Assembly (NCBI RefSeq): GCF_014218355.1
Contig: NZ_AP023368.1
Coordinates: forward strand, 1,058,001-1,122,000
Source of the DNA: Anaerocolumna chitinilytica
GTDB lineage: Bacteria; Bacillota; Clostridia; Lachnospirales; Lachnospiraceae
Length of the DNA stretch: 64,000 nucleotides
Direction of reading: 5' to 3'
The position numbers and the translations under genes are program-made. Position 1 is the first letter of the stretch. Every line of letters starts with the position of its first letter. Of this stretch, positions 17,104-25,590 are shown piece after piece. The notes beneath the pieces are model-generated. The model saw nothing but the letters and a program-made list of their open reading frames with translations. It made no database searches and had not been told where the DNA came from.

Positions 17104-17132
17104 ATGATACGAAAGATTTTAGGTAAAGTCAA
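17104..17132 (-). promoter_or_regulatory. Promoter of the guanidine-riboswitch transcript
   Basis: Minus-strand TTGACT (17132-17127), 17-base spacer, TATCAT (17109-17104), about 20-30 bases before the aptamer. Confidence 0.65.
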
Positions 17133-17159
17133 GGGTTATATTGTAAGGGGCAGTTAATG

Positions 17160-17526
17160 GGGACGGACGAGGGTCAGAAGATTTGTTCTGGTGCTTGATT
17201 GCTCGGAGACCTAACTCCACTAAAGTGCCAGAAAATGCAACTGACAGTCAAAGCAGTACCAAACTTTAACCGGTAAACAGATGACCAGGGGATGGGATTG
17301 GGAGGATTTGGTCTCGAGGGGTTCCTTATGACACTTAAGGTGCAGGAAAGGTAACTAGGCAGGCCAGTGCCATGTTTGAGCGCAGAAGTCATCCGCTTTC
17401 ATAATAGTTACGGCGAGTTTGGCACTGGACTGCCTGTCAGTTACATTTTCTGCACCTTTAGTGGAGTAAGGGTTCCCGAGCAATCAAATCCTCCCAATCC
17501 CATCCCCTGGTCATCGTCCACCCCCA
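17160..17526. repeat. Palindromic composite element (MITE-like)
   Basis: A 367-bp noncoding block, richer in GC than its flanks. A perfect 31-base inverted repeat links 17280-17310 to 17485-17515, and the similarity continues inward, imperfectly, to about 17375 and 17405. A further degenerate copy (about 17193-17264) is also inverted relative to the right half. The outer ends GGGGACGGACGA (17158-17169) and TCGTCCACCCCC (17514-17525) are imperfect inverted repeats. No transposase or credible ORF. Looks like a non-autonomous mobile repeat, possibly rearranged. Confidence 0.75.
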
Positions 17527-17553
17527 AAAACTCCCCCATACATAAAATTATAT

Positions 17554-17582
17554 TTGACATTAAAAAATCATAATGTTAATAT
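17554..17582 (+). promoter_or_regulatory. Promoter of the dapA transcript
   Basis: Consensus TTGACA at 17554-17559, 17-base spacer, TAATAT at 17577-17582, about 30 bases before the lysine aptamer. Confidence 0.75.
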
Positions 17583-17611
17583 AAGGGTGTATTAAACTCA
17601 ATAACGTAATT

Positions 17612-17785
17612 TTGGTAGAGGTGCATTTTTTAAGAGTACATAGCAGGATATGGCAGAACATAGAGGATTGCTGTGGAAAGGAAAAGGTGCCGAAATGAAG
17701 AAGAATTATGCTTTTTCTTTGTTGGGCATACAGTTAAGAGCTGTATGACTGTCATCAAGTTTTTGATGGAGTGCTGCCTGAAGAA
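17612..17785 (+). promoter_or_regulatory. Lysine riboswitch (L box)
   Basis: Conserved lysine aptamer segments occur in order: GGTAGAGGTGC with TTTAAGAGTA (17614-17638), GGAAAAGGTGCCGAAA (17680-17695), then GGGCAT...CTGT, the GACTGTCATCAAG/TTGATGGAG arm and closing GTGCTGCC (17771-17778) that pairs back with GGTAG. A terminator follows at 17836. Lysine is expected to switch off dapA and lysine/diaminopimelate synthesis. Confidence 0.93.
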
Positions 17786-17835
17786 TTGTTAACTTTATTT
17801 CTCCTGCAAGGAGGAATTTCATGTGATTCTTTGGT

Positions 17836-17860
17836 GTCGGCTCGTTAGCCGGCTTTTTTT
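17836..17860 (+). terminator. Terminator of the lysine riboswitch
   Basis: GTCGGCT (17836-17842), loop CGTT, AGCCGGC (17847-17853), then seven T residues. It lies between aptamer and dapA. Confidence 0.92.
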
Positions 17861-17942
17861 ATTTGTGAGTCCAGTGAAGACGGACACACATTTGCCCTTT
17901 TCTTTGCCAAAAGAAAATGAGTAAAAAATAGGAGGTGCCTCT

Positions 17943-18833
17943 ATGGCAATATTTAAAGGAGCAGGAGTTGCAATTGTAACCCCTTTTGATGAGAAATTGA
18001 ATGTGAACTATGAAAAACTGGGAGAATTGATTGATTACCAGATTGAAAACAGTACGGACAGTATTATCATTTGCGGTACAACCGGTGAATCCTCTACTCT
18101 CACTGAAAAAGAGCATATGGAATGTATCCGTTATACAGTGGACAAGGTAGCAGGAAGAGTGCCGGTAATAGCGGGTACCGGCTCTAACTGTACACAAACA
18201 GCCATAGAGCTTTCAGATGATGCAAGGCGGGCAGGGGCAGACGGGCTTCTCTTAGTGACACCTTACTATAATAAAGCAACACAAAAAGGGCTGGTGCAAC
18301 ACTTTACTATGATAGCAAAGGCAGTGGATCTGCCTATCATTCTTTATAATGTCCCCGGCAGAACAGGCTGTAATCTTATGCCCTCTACGGTGGCAGAGCT
18401 TTTTCAAAATGTGGATAACATTGTAGGAATTAAGGAAGCCAGTGGAAATATCTCACAGGTTGTGGAATTGATGCATCGTACAAAGGGAGAGATTGATCTT
18501 TATTCAGGAAATGACGACCAGGTAGTACCCTTGCTGTCCTTAGGAGGAATTGGCGTTATCTCGGTGCTTTCCAATATACTCCCAAGACAGACTCACGATA
18601 TTGTAGCAGACTTCCTAAAAGGTGATATCAAAAAAAGTCTGGAAACACAGTTAAAGCTGATACCTTTAATTGAAGCACTCTTTTGTGAAGTGAATCCAAT
18701 TCCGGTAAAGAAAGCATTGAATCTGATGGGCTTTCAGGTAGGCAGCCTCAGAAGTCCGTTAACTGAGATGGAAGAAGCCAACGCAGAAAGGCTGATGAAG
18801 GCTATGAAGGATTGCGGTATTGCAGTAGTGTAA
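17943..18833 (+). CDS. dapA: 4-hydroxy-tetrahydrodipicolinate synthase
   Basis: A 296-residue TIM-barrel enzyme that condenses pyruvate with aspartate semialdehyde, the first committed step to diaminopimelate and lysine. Visible active-site parts: the GTTGES loop (residues 45-50), Tyr in LYNVPGRTG (Y135, with the substrate-binding Arg of GRTG) and the Schiff-base Lys in GIKEASGN (K164). Length is normal. The ATG follows AGGAGGTGCCT. The upstream lysine riboswitch gives end-product control, and dapB follows 166 bases later. Confidence 0.97.
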   Translation: MAIFKGAGVAIVTPFDEKLNVNYEKLGELIDYQIENSTDSIIICGTTGESSTLTEKEHMECIRYTVDKVAGRVPVIAGTGSNCTQTAIELSDDARRAGADGLLLVTPYYNKATQKGLVQHFTMIAKAVDLPIILYNVPGRTGCNLMPSTVAELFQNVDNIVGIKEASGNISQVVELMHRTKGEIDLYSGNDDQVVPLLSLGGIGVISVLSNILPRQTHDIVADFLKGDIKKSLETQLKLIPLIEALFCEVNPIPVKKALNLMGFQVGSLRSPLTEMEEANAERLMKAMKDCGIAVV

Positions 18834-18999
18834 AAAAAGATAATTATAATGGAAAATATGGGTATTTTATTATATAATTACAGTATAATGAAGCATAAAT
18901 ATCTTAGTATCCTGTCTTAATCGGTAAGATAAACATTTATTAACAGATAGGAACATGAGTGAAAAAAAGGTACTGAAAGAAAAGAGGTCAAGACTTAAA

Positions 19000-19767
19000 A
19001 TGGTTCGTATAATATTACGCGGCTGTAACGGCCGTATGGGTCAGGAAATTACCAAGCTTGCAAAAAGCGACGAAGAGACCGAGATTATCGCGGGAGTGGA
19101 TGTAAGCAATCGTTTTGAAAATGCTTATCCCGTTTATGATACCTTTTCGAAGTTAAAGGAAAAAGGGGACGTAATCATAGATTTCTCTTCTCCAAATGGT
19201 TTACAGGAAATGTTAGATTATAGTATTAGTACCGGTACTCCGATTATCCTTTGCTCAACCGGGCTTTCGGAAGAAAATATCCAGGCGGTAAAACAAACGG
19301 CAGAGAAAGTGGCAGTTCTTCGTTCTGCAAATATGTCTTTGGGTGTTAATACGATGATTAAATTAATCAAAGAGGCGGCAAGGGTACTTAGTAACGGAGG
19401 TTTTGATATTGAAATCGTAGAAAAGCATCATAATCAGAAGGTGGATGCTCCTTCTGGAACAGCACTCCTGCTGGCTGATTCTATGAATGAGGAATTGGGC
19501 GGGGATTACGATTATGTTTACGACCGTACGGATGTCAGAGAAAAACGCGGGGTGAATGAAATCGGTATTGCTGCAGTCAGAGGAGGAAGTATCGTAGGAG
19601 ATCATGAGGTAATATTTGCAGGACTGGATGAAGTGGTTGAGGTTAAGCATATTGCTTATTCCAGAGCAATTTTTGCAAAAGGAGCTTTGTCAGCGGCGAA
19701 GTTTATTAAAGGACAGAACCCTGGGCTTTATAGTATGCAGGATGTTATCGGTACAAACGAAAGATAA
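19000..19767 (+). CDS. dapB: 4-hydroxy-tetrahydrodipicolinate reductase
   Basis: A 255-residue NAD(P)H enzyme for the step after DapA. It has the N-terminal nucleotide-binding motif GCNGRMGQEI, a central SSPNGLQEMLDY region and the catalytic EKHHNQKVDAPSGTA signature. The family normally starts near MVRIILRGCNGRMG, so ATG 19000 is preferred; an in-frame ATG at 18955 would add 15 basic residues and has AGG only three bases upstream. Both sites have imperfect ribosome binding. Same strand as dapA, ending at a good terminator. Confidence 0.95.
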   Translation: MVRIILRGCNGRMGQEITKLAKSDEETEIIAGVDVSNRFENAYPVYDTFSKLKEKGDVIIDFSSPNGLQEMLDYSISTGTPIILCSTGLSEENIQAVKQTAEKVAVLRSANMSLGVNTMIKLIKEAARVLSNGGFDIEIVEKHHNQKVDAPSGTALLLADSMNEELGGDYDYVYDRTDVREKRGVNEIGIAAVRGGSIVGDHEVIFAGLDEVVEVKHIAYSRAIFAKGALSAAKFIKGQNPGLYSMQDVIGTNER

Positions 19768-19814
19768 TTTTATAAGAGTATAAGCAGTATTTTTATATTA
19801 GTATCTTTAAATGT

Positions 19815-19858
19815 GGAAGCGGGCTATCAGAGAATAACTTTGATATACCCGCTTTTTT
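19815..19858 (+). terminator. Terminator after dapB
   Basis: AAGCGGG (about 19817-19823) pairs with CCCGCTT, with an inner TATCA/TGATA stem separated by a small bulge, followed by TTTTTT. Confidence 0.85.
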
Positions 19859-20061
19859 ATGTGCCTGGGTCAGGCACAGACAACGTAATACAATACATTT
19901 ATTAGCAGCGGAAGAGCAAATCTGATTTTAGAAGACAAAATGGTAGAATAGACAAAAAACATGTAGAATATGCAATAAGTATTGTAAAAAATATCCAATA
20001 GATTATAATGTAACTGTAACAATAAATACTATCTTTTGGTAGTGATTGGAAGGGAGAGCTC

Positions 20062-20130
20062 ATGAAAAGTATGAATGATGTTATTGACGACGTACAAGCG
20101 GAAATGACAAAAAAGACAGAGGGGGGGTGA
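20062..20130 (+). CDS. 22-residue leader ORF before the holin-like peptide
   Basis: ATG at 20062 follows GGGAGAGCTC. The peptide is hydrophilic (MKSMNDVIDD...) and ends TGA four bases before the ATG of the next mini-ORF, so translation of the two could be coupled. No known family. It may be a real small protein or only a translation leader that controls the toxin-like peptide. Confidence 0.4.
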   Translation: MKSMNDVIDDVQAEMTKKTEGG

Positions 20131-20134
20131 GTGA

Positions 20135-20236
20135 ATGGTTACTTATGATTCCCTGTTTTTGATGCTTCAATTTGGTATGTTACTTATTGCAATATTCGGT
20201 CTAATGCAAAACAAAAGCAATCGAAAAAAACACTAG
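20135..20236 (+). CDS. Putative holin-like toxin peptide (Hol_Tox type)
   Basis: A 33-residue peptide: short polar start MVTYDSL, one strongly hydrophobic segment with LMLQFGMLLIAIFGLM, and a basic tail (KSNRKKH). The TYDSLFLMLQFGM pattern matches the small putative holin-like toxins of Firmicutes, related to type I toxins such as TxpA and BsrG that insert into the membrane. A GGGGGGG run acts as a possible ribosome site. The gene sits alone between dapB and the Gld operon and ends at a strong terminator. I could not identify an antisense antitoxin promoter. Confidence 0.6.
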   Translation: MVTYDSLFLMLQFGMLLIAIFGLMQNKSNRKKH

Positions 20237-20296
20237 AGAATAAATAAAGTTCTAGCAGGAGGTTTATGAAACTTACAGATCCCGTACACAATAGTT

Positions 20297-20334
20297 AGAG
20301 AGCAGCCAAGTTTAAGATGGGCTGCTCTCTTTTT
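20297..20334 (+). terminator. Terminator of the holin-like peptide transcript
   Basis: AGAGAGCAGCC (20297-20307) pairs perfectly with GGCTGCTCTCT (20320-20330), 12-base loop, then TTTT. The 170 bases from here to the next gene are AT-rich and include an imperfect hairpin at 20416-20464 (ATCCTTG/CAAGGAT and GTCTGC/GCAGAC). Confidence 0.9.
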
Positions 20335-20503
20335 ATAGATATATTTCATAAAGTTTAAAATTTTCCATGAAATTATGAAAAAGTTCACAAATTTTTCGCA
20401 AACTAATAGTAACATATCCTTGTTGGTCTGCTTTTATAAAATATCGATTACAGCAGACAAGGATTAGGAAAAATAGTTACTATATAATAAGGAGGAGAAA
20501 AGG

Positions 20504-21556
20504 TTGATTGAAGTTAAACATCTGGTAAAAAAGTATGGGGAACATCTTGCGGTAGATGACTTAAGCTTTACTCTTGAAAAAGGGCAGATATTAGGATTCC
20601 TTGGACCTAACGGTGCAGGAAAATCTACTACCATGAATATTCTCACAGGGTATATATCAGCTACCGAAGGAACTGTTTCTATTAACGGACACGATATTTT
20701 CGATGAACCGGAGGAAGCTAAAAAATGTATTGGTTATCTCCCGGAACTTCCGCCGCTATATCAGGACATGACGGTAAGGGAGTATTTAAACTTTGTAGCG
20801 GATATCAAATTCGTGAAAAGAAATGAAAAGAGAAAAATGATTGACAGAATTATGAGGATGACGAAGATCACAGATGTATCCGAACGTCTGATTAAACAAC
20901 TGTCAAAAGGATATAAACAAAGAGTGGGGCTTGCCCAGGCTATCGTAGGTTTTCCTGAGGTAATTATCTTAGACGAGCCTACCGTAGGTCTTGACCCTAT
21001 GCAGATTATCGAAATCAGAGACCTTATTAAGGAACTTAGCAAGAGTCATACCATTATACTTAGCTCTCATATTCTTTCTGAAGTAAGTGCAATCTGTGAT
21101 AAGATTATGATTATCAATAAGGGCAGGCTGGTAGTATCTGATTCACCGGATAATCTTTCACAGCATATTGGTGGCTCCAAAGGACTTCATCTGGAAGTTA
21201 AAGGTGAAACTGAGACGGTTAAAAAAGCTCTTGAAGGGATTGAAGGTATTACAAAACTGGAATTCGAAAAGAATAGTAAGGGCGGTATTGTGAAATTATC
21301 TGCTTACAGTACCGAAGAAAGCGATATCAGAGAAGCTGTATTCTATGCCTTAAGTGATGCAAGATGTCCTATATATGATATGCATTCCACGAAGATGTCT
21401 CTGGAAAGCATATTCCTGGAATTGACACAGGATAACAAGAATTCAAATACAACTAAGAATTCAAACAGACTTTTCCGTAAGAATAAACAAAAGAATGAAG
21501 AGGTTTATGCTGCGGGAGCTAATAATCAGGAATCTGAACATAAGGAGGAGAATTAG
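20504..21556 (+). CDS. ABC transporter ATPase, GldA-like
   Basis: A 350-residue ATPase starting at TTG 20504, eight bases after AAGGAGG. Walker A GPNGAGKST (about residues 37-45), signature LSKGYKQR, Walker B VIILDEPTVGLD and the switch HILSE are all present. It belongs to the CcmA/GldA group. The C-terminal 50 residues are a polar, Asn/Lys-rich extension beyond the usual domain. First gene of a tight four-gene operon with a GldF-like permease, GldG-like protein and DUF4340 protein; substrate unknown. Confidence 0.9.
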   Translation: MIEVKHLVKKYGEHLAVDDLSFTLEKGQILGFLGPNGAGKSTTMNILTGYISATEGTVSINGHDIFDEPEEAKKCIGYLPELPPLYQDMTVREYLNFVADIKFVKRNEKRKMIDRIMRMTKITDVSERLIKQLSKGYKQRVGLAQAIVGFPEVIILDEPTVGLDPMQIIEIRDLIKELSKSHTIILSSHILSEVSAICDKIMIINKGRLVVSDSPDNLSQHIGGSKGLHLEVKGETETVKKALEGIEGITKLEFEKNSKGGIVKLSAYSTEESDIREAVFYALSDARCPIYDMHSTKMSLESIFLELTQDNKNSNTTKNSNRLFRKNKQKNEEVYAAGANNQESEHKEEN

Positions 21557-21557
21557 G

Positions 21558-22421
21558 ATGCTGGCTATTTTTAAGAAAGAACTGAAATCCTATTTTACAT
21601 CTATGACAGGATATGTGTTTATAGCATTTTTCCTGATTATCGTAGGTATTTATTTTGCGGTATATAACTTGTTAAATCGTGTGGCAAACTTTGAATATGT
21701 ACTGTCAGGCGTATCCTTTATCTTTGTTCTGCTGGTGCCCATTTTAACAATGAGATTAATGGCAGAAGATAAGAAGCAAAAGACAGATCAGTTGTTATTT
21801 ACTTCACCGGTTTCTATAGGCAAGATTATATCCGGTAAATATTTCGCAGTACTTACAGTATTTTTAATTGCTATGGTAGTTATTTGCTTCTATCCTCTGA
21901 TCTTACTGCAATTTGGCAGCGTTCCTTTAAAAACTGCTTACGGTACTATCTTAGGGTTTACTCTATTAGGAGCAGCTTATATCTCCATTGGATTATTCAT
22001 ATCCTCATTAACAGAAAGCCAGCTGGTATCAGCAGTTGTATCCTTCGTAGTTATTCTGGTTACAGCGCTTATGGACAGCCTTGTAAGCTTTCTGCCTACA
22101 GATAATTTAACCTGCTATGTGATTTTCCTGGTATTTGTTATCTTAATCTGCTGGATTTTGTACAGTATGATGCACAATATTACAGTTTCACTAACGGTGG
22201 GAGTCATCGGAGAAGCAGCTTTGACAGCGATTTATGTTGTAAAGCCGGCATTATATGATGGCCTTCTTACCAAGGTATTGGGTTGGTTTTCTGTTATAGC
22301 CAGATTTGATAACTTTTCAAGTGGATTGTTAGATTTATCCTCTGTAGTTTACTATATCAGCATCGTGTTTATTTTCCTGTTCTTAACTGTCCAGGCAATT
22401 AAGAAACATAGATGGAATTAA
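21558..22421 (+). CDS. ABC-2 type permease, GldF-like
   Basis: A 287-residue membrane protein with about six hydrophobic helices. It starts MLAIFKKELKSYFTSMTGYVFIAFF, the typical N-terminal opening of GldF and ABC-2 permeases. The ATG at 21558 follows GGAGGAG and lies one base past the ATPase stop; a longer in-frame ORF overlaps that gene and is not supported. It should form the membrane channel driven by the preceding ATPase. Confidence 0.88.
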   Translation: MLAIFKKELKSYFTSMTGYVFIAFFLIIVGIYFAVYNLLNRVANFEYVLSGVSFIFVLLVPILTMRLMAEDKKQKTDQLLFTSPVSIGKIISGKYFAVLTVFLIAMVVICFYPLILLQFGSVPLKTAYGTILGFTLLGAAYISIGLFISSLTESQLVSAVVSFVVILVTALMDSLVSFLPTDNLTCYVIFLVFVILICWILYSMMHNITVSLTVGVIGEAALTAIYVVKPALYDGLLTKVLGWFSVIARFDNFSSGLLDLSSVVYYISIVFIFLFLTVQAIKKHRWN

Positions 22422-22438
22422 GGAAGGGAGATGAAATA

Positions 22439-23971
22439 ATGAGCGATTTAAATGAAAACAAGAACTTAGATTCAGAAAATGTTGTTGTGGAAACAAACGA
22501 GACAGAACAGAATTATAATCCCGAAACAGCTAAAACTCCTGGTACGATGGATAAAATCAAAGCATCATTTACATCCAGAAAATTCAGAGGCGGAGCTTAT
22601 GCAACCGCTGTTTCTGCTGTTGTAATTGTTATCGTAATTATACTGAATGTAATTATATCCCAGCTGGACCTTAAAATTGATGTTACGAAGGATAGTAAAT
22701 ACACATTGACCAGTGTGACAAAGAATTATGTAAAAGGTGTTAAAGACGATATTACAATCTATTACCTGGTACAGACCGGACAGGAGAATAAGACCACAAA
22801 GCAGATTATAGAACAGTATCCCCAAGTCTCAAAAAATATAAAAGTGGTATATAAAGACCCTATTCTCTATCCTAATTTTGCTTCAAAATATGTGGATGAT
22901 AAAGTAACCAATAACAGCGTTTTGGTGGTGAATAATACTAATAACCGTGTGAAATATGTGGATTCTAACAGCATGGTTGTCTCCCAGATGGACTATCAGA
23001 CCTACCAAAGTTACCAAACCGGTATTGATGTGGAAGGCCAGGTAACTTCCGCCCTTCAGTATGTAACCACTGATAATTTACCTGTTATGTATGCTGTTAC
23101 AGGTCATGGTGAAACAGATCTTTCCGCTAGCATAACAACAGCCCTTAAAAAGATTAATGTAACTGAAAACACTTTAAATACAATTACAACCGAGAAGATT
23201 CCGGAGGACTGTTCCGTACTTTTAATCAATGCTCCTCAGAAGGACTATTCTGCTGATGAAGTTAAGATGATAAAAGATTACCTCTCAAATGGCGGTCATG
23301 CTATCATTTACACAGATTATCAGGCAAGCAGTCTTGATAACTTCAATGGACTGTTAGAGTATTATGGAGTAAGTACAGTACCGGGAATTGTAGTAGAAGG
23401 CGACAGAGATCATTACATGGGACAATACATCAACTATCTTGTACCTAATATTGAAACCCATGATATTACTTCTTCCTTAAAAACCGGAAGCACCTATGTT
23501 GTAGCACCTCAGGCTTCAGGTTTAAAGAAAAGTGATTCTGCAAGAAGTACAATTGAAGTATCACCATTACTTACAACTTCAGACAAGGCATACTCTAAGA
23601 CCGATGTCAGTTCAACCAAGGCTGAAAAAGAGAGTAAAGATATTGACGGACCTTTTAATCTCGGCCTTGCAGTAACTGAAAAATATAACGATAAGGAAGC
23701 AAAACTGATTGTGTACGGTTCACCGGTATTAATTGATGAAAGCACCGTATCCGTTTCTTCCCTTGGAAATCTTGATTTATTCCTAAATACTGTTAACTAT
23801 GTAACAGATAAGAAGGATACTCTTTCCGTAAGAACTGTAAGTACAGAACAGCAGTATCTGAATGTTACCGCATCAAAGGCAACTCTTTGGAGTATCTTAA
23901 TTGTCGGTGTATTACCTATTCTGGTTCTTTGTTCAGGAGGTTATGTGGTACTTAGAAGGAGGAAGAAATAA
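22439..23971 (+). CDS. GldG-like ABC transporter auxiliary protein
   Basis: A 510-residue protein of the Gldg/ABC_transp_aux family: polar N-terminus (about 50 residues), one membrane helix (about 60-80), a long extracytoplasmic domain with VYKDPILYPNF, VTGHGETDLS and YTDYQASSLDNFNGLLEYYGV, and a C-terminal helix followed by RRRKK. This is the layout of GldG from the gliding-motility transporter and of related proteins in non-gliding Firmicutes. ATG 22439 follows AAGGGAG by eight bases. Likely an outward-facing partner of the ABC-2 permease. Confidence 0.87.
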   Translation: MSDLNENKNLDSENVVVETNETEQNYNPETAKTPGTMDKIKASFTSRKFRGGAYATAVSAVVIVIVIILNVIISQLDLKIDVTKDSKYTLTSVTKNYVKGVKDDITIYYLVQTGQENKTTKQIIEQYPQVSKNIKVVYKDPILYPNFASKYVDDKVTNNSVLVVNNTNNRVKYVDSNSMVVSQMDYQTYQSYQTGIDVEGQVTSALQYVTTDNLPVMYAVTGHGETDLSASITTALKKINVTENTLNTITTEKIPEDCSVLLINAPQKDYSADEVKMIKDYLSNGGHAIIYTDYQASSLDNFNGLLEYYGVSTVPGIVVEGDRDHYMGQYINYLVPNIETHDITSSLKTGSTYVVAPQASGLKKSDSARSTIEVSPLLTTSDKAYSKTDVSSTKAEKESKDIDGPFNLGLAVTEKYNDKEAKLIVYGSPVLIDESTVSVSSLGNLDLFLNTVNYVTDKKDTLSVRTVSTEQQYLNVTASKATLWSILIVGVLPILVLCSGGYVVLRRRKK

Positions 23972-25476
23972 TGGCTGGCAGTAAGCGCAAAAAAAATCTT
24001 GGATTACTGCTGCTGCTCGTTGTGATGATTCTTTTGCTAGGTGTATATTTCTGGGTGGCTAAAAATAACAACGGGAAGAAAGATGCGGCAGATGACACAG
24101 CAGATAAGAACAAAGCAATTGTTACTATGGATAGTGCCTCTATTAAGACAATTTACTTTAAAAATAAAGATTTCGAGATGACAATGAAGCTTAACAGTAA
24201 GGGTGTATGGGAGGATAAAGATAATGCTTCTTTCCCTGTAAATCAGACCTATGCCAGCAATATGCAGAGTCTCTTTACAACAATAACACCTACGAATACT
24301 CTGACGGATGATATCAGTGATTTGTCCGCCTTTGGTTTGGATAATCCTGCTATTACAGCAACCGCTACAGCAGAAGATGGGAAAGAAGTAACCATAACTG
24401 TAGGCAACGAATCACCTTTAGGCGGCGAGTATTATGCTCAGGTAAAGGGCAATAAAGCAGTATACCTTGTTAATGCGTCTTACTACAGCTATTTCGCACA
24501 CACAAAGTCAGAAATGATTACGGTAGAGACACTTCCTTCTATCACTGCCGCAAATATTACAGGCCTTAGTGTAGCAGCAAAAGACGGCAAGGAATTTGAT
24601 GTTGAATATGAGCCGGATTCACCCTATGATTATTCAGGTTTCAGCGATTATATTATGAAGAAGCCTTATGCAACACCGGTAGCTGCTGACAGTGACAGCT
24701 TAACCACCTTATTTGGAAACTATGCTTCTCTTTCTTATCAATCCTGTGAGGATTATAATGCTGCAGACTTAAGTAAATATGGCCTTGATAAGCCGGCTTA
24801 TACAGTAGCAATTAAGTATTATGAAGAGAAGAAAGATTCCAGCTCAACGGACAGCAGCAAGGATGCCAGCAGTACTGACAGTACCGATAGCAGCAAGACA
24901 GCCACCAAAGTAAGTAAGAGTCTGACTCTATTAATTGGAAAGGCCAACGAGGATGGAGATTATTATGTTAAAACTTCGGATTCCAATGCTGTAAATGTTA
25001 TGAGCAAATCAACAGTAGATAAGATTGTAACTGTTGATGCATTCAGTAATGTATATAAATATACGAACTTGATAAATATTGACAATGTAAACAGTATTGA
25101 TATTGTTTCAAAGGGTGTAACTCATACTCTTTCCATTAAACGGGAAACCAAGAAAGAAGATAAGAAAGATGTTACCACTGCTACTTATTATATAGACAAT
25201 AAAAAAGTAGAGGAAGATCCCTTTAAGAAGATTTATGCTCAAGTGATTACTCCAAAGATTCAAAGAGAAATCCCGCAAGCAGATTTGGGTAAAGGTAAAA
25301 ATGAAACACCTGACATGACTTTAACTTTCCATCTGACTACTACGGATACACCTTTCGTGGTGGAATTCAAGCCCTATGATGACAGCTATGATATTGTAAA
25401 TTCCAATGGAACGGAACTATTCCTAATGGATTCCAGAGATATTCAGACAGTTCTTAGCGCAATCAGTACCAAATAA
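23971..25476 (+). CDS. DUF4340 domain protein, membrane-anchored
   Basis: A 501-residue protein with an N-terminal membrane anchor (LGLLLLLVVMILLLGVYFW) and a large outside portion made of two or three repeats of the DUF4340 type: compare LSAFGLDNPAITATATAEDGKEVTITVGNESP with LSKYGLDKPAYTVAIKYYEEKK...LTLLIGKANEDGDYYVK. A low-complexity Ser/Thr/Asp/Lys stretch lies near residues 289-310. Its ATG overlaps the stop of the GldG-like gene, so the two are translationally coupled. DUF4340 commonly accompanies GldG-like proteins; biochemical function unknown. Confidence 0.85.
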   Translation: MAGSKRKKNLGLLLLLVVMILLLGVYFWVAKNNNGKKDAADDTADKNKAIVTMDSASIKTIYFKNKDFEMTMKLNSKGVWEDKDNASFPVNQTYASNMQSLFTTITPTNTLTDDISDLSAFGLDNPAITATATAEDGKEVTITVGNESPLGGEYYAQVKGNKAVYLVNASYYSYFAHTKSEMITVETLPSITAANITGLSVAAKDGKEFDVEYEPDSPYDYSGFSDYIMKKPYATPVAADSDSLTTLFGNYASLSYQSCEDYNAADLSKYGLDKPAYTVAIKYYEEKKDSSSTDSSKDASSTDSTDSSKTATKVSKSLTLLIGKANEDGDYYVKTSDSNAVNVMSKSTVDKIVTVDAFSNVYKYTNLINIDNVNSIDIVSKGVTHTLSIKRETKKEDKKDVTTATYYIDNKKVEEDPFKKIYAQVITPKIQREIPQADLGKGKNETPDMTLTFHLTTTDTPFVVEFKPYDDSYDIVNSNGTELFLMDSRDIQTVLSAISTK

Positions 25477-25480
25477 ATGG

Positions 25481-25527
25481 AAGTCCCACTGCTTTTCTGT
25501 TAAAGTAAAAGCTGTGGGACTTTTTTT
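25481..25527 (+). terminator. Terminator of the Gld-like operon
   Basis: AAGTCCCAC (25481-25489) pairs with GTGGGACTT (25514-25522), with an inner GCTTTT/AAAAGC stem, followed by seven T residues. Confidence 0.92.
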
Positions 25528-25528
25528 G

Positions 25529-25590
25529 GCTCTTTGTCAATGATGGGGGTGGGATTCATTTGAATCCCACTCCATCACTGAGTTTAGAGC
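25529..25590. repeat. 62-bp near-perfect palindrome
   Basis: GCTCT at 25529-25533 pairs with AGAGC at 25586-25590; inside, TCAATGATGG...GGGATTCA pairs with TGAATCCCACTCCATCACTGA with few mismatches, and the centre is a two-base loop. It directly follows the operon terminator and precedes the higher-GC islet. Probably a small palindromic repeat or an insertion scar. Confidence 0.7.

Noticed and set aside
17174..17573. Short proteins of 68-72 residues in the palindromic element
   Set aside because: They mirror each other on both strands because of the inverted repeat, and are Pro/Ser-rich without a start signal.
17612..17860. T-box leader for dapA
   Set aside because: No T-box consensus (TGGNACCGCG-like) is present, whereas the lysine aptamer segments are.
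20233..20415. 60-residue minus-strand protein over the terminator region
   Set aside because: It is the reverse of the toxin-gene 3' end and terminator, with no ribosome site and poor composition. An antisense RNA is possible but not shown.
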